Positions 48,203-57,000 of a stretch of DNA of 64,000 nt are shown here, one piece after another (the stretch's first letter is position 1; each line of letters opens with the position of its first letter). This DNA is from DASTHG01 sp035491895 (GTDB taxonomy: Bacteria > Gemmatimonadota > Gemmatimonadetes > Gemmatimonadales > GWC2-71-9). The translations under genes were made by a program, and so were the position numbers. The stretch is from assembly GCA_035491895.1 (NCBI GenBank), contig DATJJY010000084.1:1-64000 (forward strand). Direction: 5' to 3'. The notes beneath the pieces were generated by a model. The model ran no database searches and was not told the DNA's origin. It worked only from the letters and a program-made list of their open reading frames with translations.

Positions 48203-51165
48203 GCGGCCGGCTGCCTCGCGGCCGGACAGACCCGGGCCAATTCGGCCAACAGCTCGGCGGGGCCGTCCTTGCGAACCACCGCCTGGACCCCGTCCAGCAG
48301 CCGCGCCCGGTCCTCGGCGGTCAACTCCTTGCCGGTGAACACGAGGATCGGGATGTTGCGCCCCGCCGGGTGGTCGCGCAGCTGCCGCACGACCTGGAAT
48401 CCGGTCATTCCGGGCATCACGAGATCGAGCACGATGACGTCGGGATGGTGCGCCAGCGCCAGTTCGACACCGGTCCGGCCGTCGGTCGCCGAGAGGGCCC
48501 GCAGCCCGTTGCGATTCAGTGTTTCGGTGAGCAGCTCGACCGTCGGCGCTTCGTCGTCGACCACGAGTACCGTCGGCGTGTGGCCGATCGGAATCGCGCC
48601 CATCGACCGGCGGACGGCGGCGACGAAGCTGTCGCGCTGCACCGGCTTCACGAGCCACTCCACCGCTCCCAGGCTGAGCCCCAGCTCGCGGTGATCAGTG
48701 ATGCTGACCACGATGATCGGGATCCGCCGTGTGGCCGTGGTGCTCTTGAGCTGCCCCAGAATCGCGATTCCGTCTTCCCCGGGGAGCAGGATGTCGAGGG
48801 TAATGGCGTCGGGCTTCAGGGTTCTGGCGAGCGCGACGGCCTGCGACCCGGTCGTGGCGTGCGCGACGCGGTAGCCCGCCTCCTTCAGGAAGTGCCCCAG
48901 CAGGTCGCCGGCCCGGGCGTCGTCCTCCACGACCAGGACGAGCGGTCCCTGCGCCTGGCGCGGGGGCGGGACCGCCGCGAGTGTGGTCGCGACCATCGGG
49001 GGCGACGCGCTCGGCTGGGCGCGCAGCGGCAGGTAGAACCGGAAGGTGCTGCCGCGATCGATCTCGCTCTCCACCTGAATGCGGCCGCCATGCAGCTCCA
49101 CGAGCTTCTTCGTCAGGGCGAGACCCAGCCCCGTTCCCTGCTGCTCGCGGACATACTCGGAATCGAGCTGCTCGAACTCGCGGAAAATGCGCCGCAGGTC
49201 TTCCGGCGCAATCCCGATCCCGGTGTCGGTCACGGCGACTTCGATCACGGGCTCGCCCGGCGGACGCCGCGCCGTGATGCGGATGCGGCCGCCGTCGGGG
49301 GTGAACTTGATCGCGTTGCTGAGCAAGTTGACCGTGATCTGGCTGAACTTCGCGGGATCGGCGACGATCGACGGCAGGCCTGCCTCGACGTCCACTTCCA
49401 TAATATGGTGTTTCTGCTCCGCGATCGGATCCATGAGCGCCCGGACCTCGGCCAACGCCTGTGCCACCTCGAATTGCGAGAGGGTGAGCTCCATCCTGCC
49501 GGCTTCGACCTTCGAGAGGTCGAGAATATCGTTGATGACCTGCAGCAGCAGCCGGCCCGACGCCAGGACGTTGTGGACGTAGCGGTGCTGTTTCTCGTTG
49601 AGGGTGCCGAACGTCTGGTCCTCGAGCATCTCGGAGAACCCGATGATCGAGTTCAGCGGGGTGCGGAGCTCGTGACTCATCTTCGCGAGAAACTCCGACT
49701 TGGTGCGATTGGCCGTTTCCGCCGCCGACCGGGCCCGCCGCAGCTCCTCCTCGGCCCGCACCCGCTCGCTGATGTCGAGCCAGGCGCCCAGGATCTGTAC
49801 CGGCGCTCCTCCGGCATCGCGCAGCACGCGCGACTCGTCGCGCATCCAGTGGTAGGTCCCGTCGCGGAAGAGAAACCGGTACTCGCGCGTGAACCGGTCT
49901 TGCACCAGCAGCGCGGGCATCTCCGCCAGCAGCCGCTCGCGCTCCTCGGGATGGAACCGCTCCGCCGCCCAGGCGGGATCGAGAGCGTCGGCGATATCGT
50001 AGCCGGTGAGGTGGGAGAAGTTTTCGCTCACGAAGGTCGGGATCAGCTTCCCGGGGCGGATGTCGAGGGCGTAGATGACGGTGCTCGAGAACGCCAGCAC
50101 CTGCTGCAGCCGGGTCTCGGCGGCGCGTAGGGCCGCGGCGGCCTGGCGCTGCTCGGTGATGTCTTCCGACACGCCCAGCAGGAACTGCGGGCGGCCGGAG
50201 GCGTCGAGCACCGGGACCTTCTTGGTATGGAGAATCCGCGTGCCCTTGTGGCGGGTATGGATGACCTCTTCGGGGATGTCCAGCACGGTGCCGCGCGCCA
50301 GGACCTCGCGGTCCTTTCCCACGAAGAAGCGCGCCTCCGCCTCCGGAAAGAAGTCGAAGTCGTTCTTGCCGATCAGCTCCTCGCGCGTGTACCCCAGCAG
50401 CTCCTCGCCCGCCCGGTTGAAGCGCACGAAGCCCAGGTCTTTGGCGTCCTTGATAAAGACCATGTGGGGGATCTGTTCGATCACCGAATCGAGGAAGGAA
50501 CGGTAGCGCAACACCTCCGTCTCCGCCCGGTCCCGGTCGGCGATGTTCCGGGCAAACAGCAGCCGTGAGATGAGCACCAGCGCGACGGTCAGGAACGCCC
50601 CCGCCACGATCGTGATGCGGGCGACTCGCCCCGCCAGCCGGACCCGCGTTTCCAGCTGCTCGGTCCGTCTCGCGAGCGTGGAGTCCAACGCCTGCACGCT
50701 CGTGCGGATGCCATCCAGGAGATGGTCTCCCGCCTCTGCTCCCAGGCGGCTGACGGCGGCTGTGGTATTGCCGCTGTTTCGCAACGCGATCGGCTGATCG
50801 AGGTCCGACAGGGTCGCCTGGACCGCCGGCCCCAGCGGCGCCATGAGGAGCCCGAGCGCCGTATCGGACGCGGCGAGCGCGCGCACCCAGTCGAGGTCGT
50901 GCGTGGTGGCGGTGACCATGCGGGCGTACCGACCGAGATAGGACGAATCTCCGGTCAGCACGTAGCCGCGCCGTCCCGATTCGGCGTCTTCGAGGTGAAT
51001 GATGAGGTTGGACAGGGCACCACGCGCTTCGAAGGCGTTGCGCCGGTTCCGCGCCGCGGCGAGAGAACCGCTGACGCTCCAATACGACACGCTGCCGACC
51101 ACGAGCACCATGCCGAGGGCGGAGCCCAGACCCAGGTTCGCGATGCGCCGCAAGGATGTCGTCAT
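48199..51165 (-). CDS. Hybrid sensor histidine kinase (CHASE3-PAS-PAS-HisKA-HATPase-REC-REC)
   Basis: A 988-residue membrane kinase. Two membrane helices (about 10-30 and 195-218) frame a periplasmic CHASE3 domain (IHLEDAESGRRGYVLTGD). Two PAS domains follow (IEQIPHMVFIKDAKDLGF and YHWMRDESRVL regions), then H-box (FLAKMSHELRTPLNSIIGF), N-box (NLLSNAIKFTP), G boxes (DTGIGIAPEDL, GTGLGLALTKKLVELHGG) and two C-terminal receivers (ITLDILLPGEDG and VIVLDLVMPGMTG). ATG 51165 starts just before the first helix; ATG 51198 is possible. It heads the four-gene operon and is divergent from a REC-HD-GYP gene. Confidence 0.94.
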   Translation of the reverse strand: MTTSLRRIANLGLGSALGMVLVVGSVSYWSVSGSLAAARNRRNAFEARGALSNLIIHLEDAESGRRGYVLTGDSSYLGRYARMVTATTHDLDWVRALAASDTALGLLMAPLGPAVQATLSDLDQPIALRNSGNTTAAVSRLGAEAGDHLLDGIRTSVQALDSTLARRTEQLETRVRLAGRVARITIVAGAFLTVALVLISRLLFARNIADRDRAETEVLRYRSFLDSVIEQIPHMVFIKDAKDLGFVRFNRAGEELLGYTREELIGKNDFDFFPEAEARFFVGKDREVLARGTVLDIPEEVIHTRHKGTRILHTKKVPVLDASGRPQFLLGVSEDITEQRQAAAALRAAETRLQQVLAFSSTVIYALDIRPGKLIPTFVSENFSHLTGYDIADALDPAWAAERFHPEERERLLAEMPALLVQDRFTREYRFLFRDGTYHWMRDESRVLRDAGGAPVQILGAWLDISERVRAEEELRRARSAAETANRTKSEFLAKMSHELRTPLNSIIGFSEMLEDQTFGTLNEKQHRYVHNVLASGRLLLQVINDILDLSKVEAGRMELTLSQFEVAQALAEVRALMDPIAEQKHHIMEVDVEAGLPSIVADPAKFSQITVNLLSNAIKFTPDGGRIRITARRPPGEPVIEVAVTDTGIGIAPEDLRRIFREFEQLDSEYVREQQGTGLGLALTKKLVELHGGRIQVESEIDRGSTFRFYLPLRAQPSASPPMVATTLAAVPPPRQAQGPLVLVVEDDARAGDLLGHFLKEAGYRVAHATTGSQAVALARTLKPDAITLDILLPGEDGIAILGQLKSTTATRRIPIIVVSITDHRELGLSLGAVEWLVKPVQRDSFVAAVRRSMGAIPIGHTPTVLVVDDEAPTVELLTETLNRNGLRALSATDGRTGVELALAHHPDVIVLDLVMPGMTGFQVVRQLRDHPAGRNIPILVFTGKELTAEDRARLLDGVQAVVRKDGPAELLAELARVCPAARQPAA

Positions 51166-51357
51166 GCGATCCGATGCCGGAGACCCCCCGATCTTCATGT
51201 AGGGGTGGAGGATCGACGGTCCTAGGTCGTTTTTGCGCCACACAGGGGCGGGAACGCGACAAGTGCCGTGAGGCGGTGTGCGCCTACCTGACTAACTTTG
51301 AGCACCTCGAAGTCTTAGAATAGTTGCAACTCGCAGCCTGGTTGAGGGAGGGCCGCC

Positions 51358-52458
51358 ATGACCGCGCCTGTACCCATCCTCGTCGTCGACGACGAGGAGC
51401 CGATTCGGAACGCCCTCAAGCGCTATCTCACCAAGCAGGAGTTTCTGGTTCATACCGCGTCATCGGGAGAGGAGGCTCTGACCCAGCTTCAGGCACACGA
51501 GGACGTCGCGCTCATGTTGTGCGACATCCGGATGGCCGGTATGAGCGGCGTGGACATCGTTCCCCAGGCGCTCGAGCTGTCGCCGGATCTGGCGATTCTG
51601 ATGCTCACGGCGGTGAACGACGCGACGACTGCGGCGCTGTGCATGCAGCGCGGCGCCCTCGACTACCTTACCAAGCCGGTCGAGCTCCTGGAGCTGGGCC
51701 GGACGATTCAGCGGGCGCTGAAGCGGCGCGAGATGATGATCGGTCGACGCGAGCTCGATCAGCATATCAAGGAAGAGGTCGAGCGCCGCACCCAGGAATT
51801 CCAACGCGAGCGGGCACGGCTCGAGCGGGTCTCCGTGGCCACCCTCGAGGTCCTGATCAACGCCCTGGAGGCCAAAGACCCCTACCTCCGTGGGCACTCC
51901 GCCCGCGTGGCGGATCTCTCCGCCACAATCGCCGCCGAGATGAGCCTCCCGGACGACGAGATCGAGCAGATCCGTCTGGCGGGCCGGTTGCACGACATCG
52001 GCAAGATCGGAACGCGGGAGGACGTGCAGAACAAGCACGGACCATTGACCCCCGAAGAGTACGAGCACATCAAGCAGCACGTGGTCATTGGGTCTCAGAT
52101 TCTCGGGCCCCTTGCACACCTCGGTCCCATCATCGACGTCGTCCGCAGCCACCACGAGCGGTGGGACGGTTCCGGGTATCCGGACGGGCGCCGCGGCGAT
52201 GAAATCCCGCTCGCCGCGCGCATCATCGGCGCCGCCGAGGTGTGGGATGCCCTCAGCACTTCCCGCCCCTATCAGGAGAAGCTCACTGCAGAGCAGGCGG
52301 TTCGTCGGATGGGAGAGCTGTCCGGTTCCGTCATCGACCCCGCGGTCTTCGCGGCTCTTTCGGAGGTCGTGAAGCGGCGGCGGTCCCTGACATTCCTGAT
52401 CGATGGTGAGGGCACTCCGCACGAAATGCGGGAGTGGGGGGTAGAGAGCCCCTCATGA
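51358..52458 (+). CDS. Response regulator with HD-GYP domain (c-di-GMP phosphodiesterase-like), copy 1
   Basis: A 366-residue cytoplasmic protein. REC domain at 1-125 with Asp56 (LMLCDIRMAGMSG) and Lys106 (YLTKP), a helical linker, and HD-GYP at 155-350 with HD at 212-213 (RLHDIGKIG) and GYP at 273-275 (DGSGYPDG). HD-GYP proteins hydrolyse c-di-GMP; further metal ligands (HHERWDG) are present, so activity is likely. GGGAGGG upstream fixes ATG 51358. It is divergent from the hybrid kinase, its probable partner, and is paralogous to the gene at 55733. Confidence 0.94.
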   Translation: MTAPVPILVVDDEEPIRNALKRYLTKQEFLVHTASSGEEALTQLQAHEDVALMLCDIRMAGMSGVDIVPQALELSPDLAILMLTAVNDATTAALCMQRGALDYLTKPVELLELGRTIQRALKRREMMIGRRELDQHIKEEVERRTQEFQRERARLERVSVATLEVLINALEAKDPYLRGHSARVADLSATIAAEMSLPDDEIEQIRLAGRLHDIGKIGTREDVQNKHGPLTPEEYEHIKQHVVIGSQILGPLAHLGPIIDVVRSHHERWDGSGYPDGRRGDEIPLAARIIGAAEVWDALSTSRPYQEKLTAEQAVRRMGELSGSVIDPAVFAALSEVVKRRRSLTFLIDGEGTPHEMREWGVESPS

Positions 52459-52543
52459 AGGACTCGATGGCACGTCGATTGCCGCTATTGACCCAGGATA
52501 CGGCCGAGACGAGGTTGGCGTACATCTGGAGGGGACGCAGGTA

Positions 52544-53797
52544 ATGGCGGACGTGCAGTCGATGGGGCTGGGGTTGTCGCACGTCGTGTTTCTGGAGCGA
52601 GCAGCACGTGAGCACGATTCCGCCCAGAGCCGGTTCGGACAGGCGGCGTTTCTCGTGTTGCGGCTCATCGACCTGCTCGGTGCGCGCGAGAAGGCGCCGA
52701 ACGGGGACGAGCTGTTCGGCTACCAGGCCGCGGCGACGGGCCGATATTGCCACGAACAGCTCGATCCGGGACCACAGGCCGACCGTCTCCTCGACCTCGT
52801 CAGCGCCGCCTCGTACGCCCATCGTCGCAAGAACCCCGGCCACATCGCTCCCGTGATGTTCGATCTCACGCGGGACTTGATCGCCGCCAGCCATTTCGAG
52901 GAAGCGCTCGACGTGCTCACAACCTTCGAGCGGACCGCGGGTACGGAGATCGAACCCTCAGCAGAGATCACCGTGGCCATGCTCACCGGGCGGGCCAGGC
53001 GTCTCACGGCGCAATTCGACGAGGCGGAGGCGGCGTACCGGCGTGCCGGAGTGTTGGCCACGGCCCAAAGTGACCATCGCATGGAAGCGTTCTCACGCCT
53101 GGGCCGCGCCATCGTGCACCAGTCGCGAGGCAACCTGGCGGAGGCGGAGCGGGAGTATTCCGAGCTGCTCGGGGACGCGCGCACGCTGGGGGATCGCGGT
53201 CTGGAATCACAGGTGGAAAACGGTTTGGGAGTCGTCCTGGGCTATCGGGGCCAGATCCCGGATTCCGCTCCACACTTTTGGAGAGCCTTCGAGCTGTCGC
53301 AGGATGATCCAGAGGAAGCGCTGGGCGCGCTGCACAACCTGGGGTACACGCTATCGCGGTTGGGAATGGCAGAAGCCGCCGAGCGGGCATTTCGATTCGT
53401 GCTCGAGCGGGCGCACGGCGTCGAGGTCATGAACAACGCGAGGATCGAGTTGATGCACTGCGCGTCCTACCGCCGGGATCGCGTCGGCTTCGCCCGCTGG
53501 AACGCCGAGTGCGGGCGCTCGTTGGCGACGATGCTGCCCAACCAGGTGGCGGATTATCATCTCAAGGTGGGAATCGGGCTGGCGCGTTTCGGCCAGTTCG
53601 ATCGGACCACCAACGAGCTGCGGCTCGCGCTCGACGTCGCACGCGCCAGCGGCCTGCACGAGTTTGAATTCCGTATCGAGCGGATCATGGCGGGGCTGAG
53701 CGGTTGCGAGTTTCTCCAGCATGATGTCGAGACCGTGTCACCAGCCTGGGCGGCCGTATCGAGCATCGCGACCGCCCTGGCTGGTCTCGTCCCGTAG
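52544..53797 (+). CDS. TPR-repeat cytoplasmic protein
   Basis: A 417-residue helical protein with about seven TPR-like repeats between residues 95 and 385 (for example FEEALDVLTTFERTAG, FDEAEAAYRRAGVLA, GNLAEAEREYSELLGDA, GMAEAAERAFRFVLERA). There is no signal peptide and no enzymatic motif. The first 80 residues are helical with a different composition. ATG 52544 follows GGAGGGG. It lies 85 bases after the HD-GYP gene and may be cotranscribed with it. TPR proteins of this type often serve as signalling scaffolds; that is a general statement and nothing here shows a partner. Confidence 0.82.
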   Translation: MADVQSMGLGLSHVVFLERAAREHDSAQSRFGQAAFLVLRLIDLLGAREKAPNGDELFGYQAAATGRYCHEQLDPGPQADRLLDLVSAASYAHRRKNPGHIAPVMFDLTRDLIAASHFEEALDVLTTFERTAGTEIEPSAEITVAMLTGRARRLTAQFDEAEAAYRRAGVLATAQSDHRMEAFSRLGRAIVHQSRGNLAEAEREYSELLGDARTLGDRGLESQVENGLGVVLGYRGQIPDSAPHFWRAFELSQDDPEEALGALHNLGYTLSRLGMAEAAERAFRFVLERAHGVEVMNNARIELMHCASYRRDRVGFARWNAECGRSLATMLPNQVADYHLKVGIGLARFGQFDRTTNELRLALDVARASGLHEFEFRIERIMAGLSGCEFLQHDVETVSPAWAAVSSIATALAGLVP

Positions 53798-53804
53798 TCC
53801 TCGA

Positions 53805-53960
53805 TCAGTGATGACAGGTCGAGCCGTTCTGGTAGTCGCACGACGCGTCCGCCCGGACCGGTGCCGGACCCGTGGCATTCGAAGCGTTCGAACATGCCGA
53901 TGCACCAAGCACGAAACAGACTACGACGAGGGCGACGAGAGCAGCGATCCGACGGGACAT
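53805..53960 (-). CDS. 51-residue lipoprotein with paired cysteines
   Basis: A small gene on the minus strand. TGGAGG lies about ten bases before ATG 53960. The product starts MSRRIAALVALVVVCFVLG, then GASAC (lipobox, Cys23), a short Ser/Asn/Pro linker and SCDYQNGSTCHH with Cys41 and Cys49. The layout is a classic signal peptide II plus a tiny mature peptide of about 28 residues with a possible disulfide. It is convergent with the TPR gene seven bases away. No homologue is known to me. The good ribosome binding site and lipobox support it. Confidence 0.68.
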   Translation of the reverse strand: MSRRIAALVALVVVCFVLGASACSNASNATGPAPVRADASCDYQNGSTCHH

Positions 53961-54033
53961 GGAGAGCCTCCAGCGGTGTGAGAGTAGACAGCACCACAGC
54001 TGGGGCTCATATTGGACGGGGCAGGCAGGGTTT

Positions 54034-54064
54034 TTGAGGTCAGATTTGCGACAACTTAGGTTGT
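54034..54064 (+). promoter_or_regulatory. Promoter with palindromic site before the AraC-type gene
   Basis: TTGAGG (54034-54039), 17-base spacer, TAGGTT (54057-54062). ACAAC-TTAG-GTTGT (54051-54064) overlaps the -10, as for an autoregulator's site. ATG 54079 follows 16 bases later. Confidence 0.4.
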
Positions 54065-54078
54065 TCCTGCGACATTAG

Positions 54079-54882
54079 ATGCTCGTCCTCGCCGCCGTTC
54101 CCGAAATTCAAGTGCTCCGACTGCGCCGCGCAGCCGGAGCGCGGTTCGGGTTTGTCTCAACCGGTGCGTGGGGCGATGTGGTCGACCTCATTTGTCGACA
54201 GCCGATCGAGCTCGCGGTCGTCGATCCGATGCTCTCCGGCGAGCCGCGCAGCCAGGAGATCGAGCGGCTGCGTCTGCTCTTCCCTTCCCTCCCGGTGCTG
54301 CTGTACACGACATTCACACCCGCACTCGCGCCGGTGCTGCTCGCCCTCGGTCGCCAGGGTGTGCAGGAGGTCGTGTTCTGCCGGCTCGACGATCACCCCG
54401 ACGGGCTGCGCACGGCGCTGGAGCGCGAGCAGGCCCGCGCCTGCTCGCAGCAGCTGCTGGAGCAGATCTCGCAGACGTTTGCGCCGTTGCGCGCCGAGAT
54501 CCGCTGGCTGCTCGAAGGGGCGCTGCGCGCTCCGGAGGGAGTCCAGACGGTCGAGCAGCTCGCCGCCTCCGCGGGAGTAGGACGCCGCACGTGCGAGCGA
54601 TGGTTCATGCGCGCGGCGATGCCCAGCCCGCGGCACTTCCTCGCGGCGGCGCGCGTTCTGTACGCGCACCGCCTGCTGCAGGACCCCGGCTTCACGGTCG
54701 AAGACGTCGCCAAACGCCTCGGCTACTCGCAGGTGCGTACGCTGCAGCAGCACGCGCGCTTCTACCTCGGCCTGACGGCGGGCGAGATGCGCCTGTCGTT
54801 GACGCCGGACGCCGCCCTGCAGCTCGTCGCCCGACGGTTCCTCACACTCCCCCACGCGGCCGCCGAGACCGAGGCGTCGTGA
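54079..54882 (+). CDS. AraC-type regulator with degenerate receiver domain
   Basis: A 267-residue protein. The N-terminal 125 residues look like a REC fold (IELAVVDPMLSGEPRSQEIERL, VLLYTTFTP) but the acidic triad is poor, so phosphorylation is doubtful. The C-terminal part has an AraC HTH pair: VEQLAASAGVGRRTCERWF and VEDVAKRLGYSQVRTLQQHA. It is cytoplasmic with no membrane segment. Its stop overlaps mqnD as GTGA, so the regulator and a menaquinone gene are translationally coupled. A palindrome in its promoter suggests self-control. Similar regulators are frequent in the group. Confidence 0.85.
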   Translation: MLVLAAVPEIQVLRLRRAAGARFGFVSTGAWGDVVDLICRQPIELAVVDPMLSGEPRSQEIERLRLLFPSLPVLLYTTFTPALAPVLLALGRQGVQEVVFCRLDDHPDGLRTALEREQARACSQQLLEQISQTFAPLRAEIRWLLEGALRAPEGVQTVEQLAASAGVGRRTCERWFMRAAMPSPRHFLAAARVLYAHRLLQDPGFTVEDVAKRLGYSQVRTLQQHARFYLGLTAGEMRLSLTPDAALQLVARRFLTLPHAAAETEAS

Positions 54883-55733
54883 CCGGTAGTTCGCAGGTCA
54901 TTCGCGTCGCCCACAGCCCCGACTCGGACGACGCGTTCATGTTCTGGGCACTGGCGGCCGGGCGCATCGACACCAACGGGCGCCGCTACGTCCACGAGCT
55001 GGCCGATATCGAGACGCTGAATCGCCGCGCCCTCGCCGGCGAGCTGGAAGTCACCGCCGTCTCCATCCACGCCTATGCGTATCTCGCCGACCGCTACGCC
55101 CTGCTCGCCCACGGAGCGAGCATCGGCGACCGCTACGGCCCCCGCATCGTCGCGCGGGAGCGCGCGCCGGCCGATCCTCGCGCCGCCCTCGCGGGGCGCA
55201 CCGTCGCCGTTCCGGGCGAGCTCACCACCGCCTTTCTGGCGCTGCGCCTCTTCCAACCGGCGGCCCAGACCGTCGTGGTGCCGTTCGATCAGATCGAGGA
55301 GTACGTCGCGGCCGGACGCGCCGACGCCGGACTCTTGATCCACGAGGGCCAGCTCACCTTCGCCGACCGGGGCCTGCATCTCTGGGTCGACCTGGGCGAG
55401 TGGTGGGATGACGAGACCGGATTGCCCCTGCCGCTCGGCGGCAATGTGGCACGCCGGGACCTCGGGGAGGCGTTGCTCGGCGCCGTCGCCGCCGATCTCA
55501 AAGCCAGTATCGAATACGCCCTCGCCCACCGCACCGAGGCGCTGGCGCACGCGCAGAGCTTCAGCCGCGGCCTCGACCCGGCCAAGACCGACCGATTCGT
55601 CGGGATGTACGTCAACGACTATACGGTGGACTACGGCGAGCGCGGGCGGCGGGCGGTCCACGAGCTGCTCGCCCGCGGGCACCGCGCGGGCATCGTGCCC
55701 GGTCCCGTGCCCCTGCAGTTCGTGGCGGCGTAA
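54879..55733 (+). CDS. mqnD: MqnD-like 1,4-dihydroxy-6-naphthoate synthase (futalosine pathway)
   Basis: A 284-residue enzyme of the MqnA/MqnD family, a periplasmic-binding-protein fold turned enzyme. MqnD converts cyclic dehypoxanthine futalosine to 1,4-dihydroxy-6-naphthoate in the alternative menaquinone route. The N-terminal HSPDSDDAFMFWALAAG segment, VSIHAYAYL and the PGELTTAFLALRL and GLLIHEGQLTF parts match MqnD. GTG 54879 overlaps the upstream stop as GTGA, and the stop overlaps the next gene as TAATG. The other mqn genes are not in the window. Its place between signalling genes is unusual. Distinction from MqnA rests on motif impression. Confidence 0.82.
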   Translation: MTGSSQVIRVAHSPDSDDAFMFWALAAGRIDTNGRRYVHELADIETLNRRALAGELEVTAVSIHAYAYLADRYALLAHGASIGDRYGPRIVARERAPADPRAALAGRTVAVPGELTTAFLALRLFQPAAQTVVVPFDQIEEYVAAGRADAGLLIHEGQLTFADRGLHLWVDLGEWWDDETGLPLPLGGNVARRDLGEALLGAVAADLKASIEYALAHRTEALAHAQSFSRGLDPAKTDRFVGMYVNDYTVDYGERGRRAVHELLARGHRAGIVPGPVPLQFVAA

Positions 55734-56794
55734 TGGAGAAGTCGGTGGACACCACCCGGAGCCCGGCGGTGCTCATCGTGGACGACGAAGAGCCGATCCG
55801 CACCGCGCTGCAACGGTTCCTCAAAGGACTCGAGCTACCTTCGTTCACTGCGGCCTCGGGCGCCGAAGCGCTCGAAGTGCTCCGCACCACTCCGATCGCG
55901 CTGATGCTCGCCGACATCCGCATGCCGGGAATGAGCGGCATCGATCTCGTTCCGCAGGCGGTGGCGATCGACCCCGACCTCGCGGTAGTCATGCTCTCGG
56001 CGGTCAACGACGCGACCACCGCCGCACTCTGCATGCAGCGGGGCGCCATGGACTACCTGACGAAGCCGCTCGACCTAGACGACCTGGCACGCGCCGTTCA
56101 GGCTGCGCTGCGCCGCCGGGAAGCGCGGCGCGTGACGCGCGAGCTCGATCAACGAGCCAAGGAGTCGTTGGAGCGGGAGCGGGCCAAAGCGGCGCGGTTG
56201 ACCGTGGCGACCTTGGAAGCGCTGGTGAACGCGATGGAGGCACGGGACCCTTACCTCCGCGGCCATTCAGCGCGCGTGGCCGACCTCGCCGCGACCGTCG
56301 CCGCTCACCTCGGATTGTCGGATGACATGGTCGAAGCGGTTCGGCTCGGCGGCCGGCTGCACGACATCGGGAAGATCGGCACGCGCGAGAGCGTCCTCAA
56401 CAAGCAGGGACCGCTGACGCCCGAGGAGAACGAGCACATCAAGCAGCACGTCGTCATCGGGTCGCAGCTCCTGGCACCGATCGACGAGCTGCGCCCCGTG
56501 CTCGGTGGCATACGCAATCACCACGAGCGCTGGGACGGCTCGGGCTATCCGGACGGGCTCAAGGGCGAGGAGATACCACTCATCGCTCGCATCATCGGCG
56601 CTGCGGAGGTCTATGATGCACTGAGCACCAGCCGTTCATATCAGGAGAAGATGTCGCCGTACGAAGCGGTGCAGCGGATGGGAGAAATGGCGGGAACGGT
56701 GCTCGACCCGCGCGTCTACGCCTCCCTCGCCGAGGTGGTACGCCGGCGGCGCTCGCTCGTCTTCCTCGAGGGCAGCGACGCACCAGGGTCCTGA
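55733..56794 (+). CDS. Response regulator with HD-GYP domain, copy 2
   Basis: A 353-residue REC-HD-GYP protein paralogous to the gene at 51358: it shares VDDEEPIRxAL, VNDATTAALCMQRGAxDYLTKP and LRGHSARVADL. Asp61 is the phospho-acceptor (MLADIRMPGMSG). The HD motif (RLHDIGKIG) and GYP (DGSGYPDG) are intact, so it is probably an active c-di-GMP phosphodiesterase. ATG 55733 shares its A with the mqnD stop. It may have been copied together with neighbouring signalling genes. Confidence 0.93.
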   Translation: MEKSVDTTRSPAVLIVDDEEPIRTALQRFLKGLELPSFTAASGAEALEVLRTTPIALMLADIRMPGMSGIDLVPQAVAIDPDLAVVMLSAVNDATTAALCMQRGAMDYLTKPLDLDDLARAVQAALRRREARRVTRELDQRAKESLERERAKAARLTVATLEALVNAMEARDPYLRGHSARVADLAATVAAHLGLSDDMVEAVRLGGRLHDIGKIGTRESVLNKQGPLTPEENEHIKQHVVIGSQLLAPIDELRPVLGGIRNHHERWDGSGYPDGLKGEEIPLIARIIGAAEVYDALSTSRSYQEKMSPYEAVQRMGEMAGTVLDPRVYASLAEVVRRRRSLVFLEGSDAPGS

Positions 56795-56804
56795 AAAGAC
56801 CAAA

Positions 56805-56827
56805 CCCGGGGGCTTGCGCACCCCGGG
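56805..56827 (-). terminator. Intrinsic terminator of the minus-strand pseudopilin unit
   Basis: CCCGGGG (56805-56811) pairs with CCCCGGG (56821-56827) across a nine-base loop. Read leftward it is followed by TTTGGTCTTTTC, so termination is best on the minus strand. It may also protect the end of the HD-GYP gene. Confidence 0.65.
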
Positions 56828-57000
56828 CTGGCGGGTCGGGCGAAGTGGCCGTCACACCTCGGCCGCGACCTCTTTCACGAACATCGTTGTCCTAGCGCCC
56901 TATCTACGCATCCAACGGCAGAATTGTTGCAACCCCGCTGCTCTGCCGCTGCACCCCGTTTGATGCATCCCCCGGCCAAACCGTTGCACCCATGCTGGAA

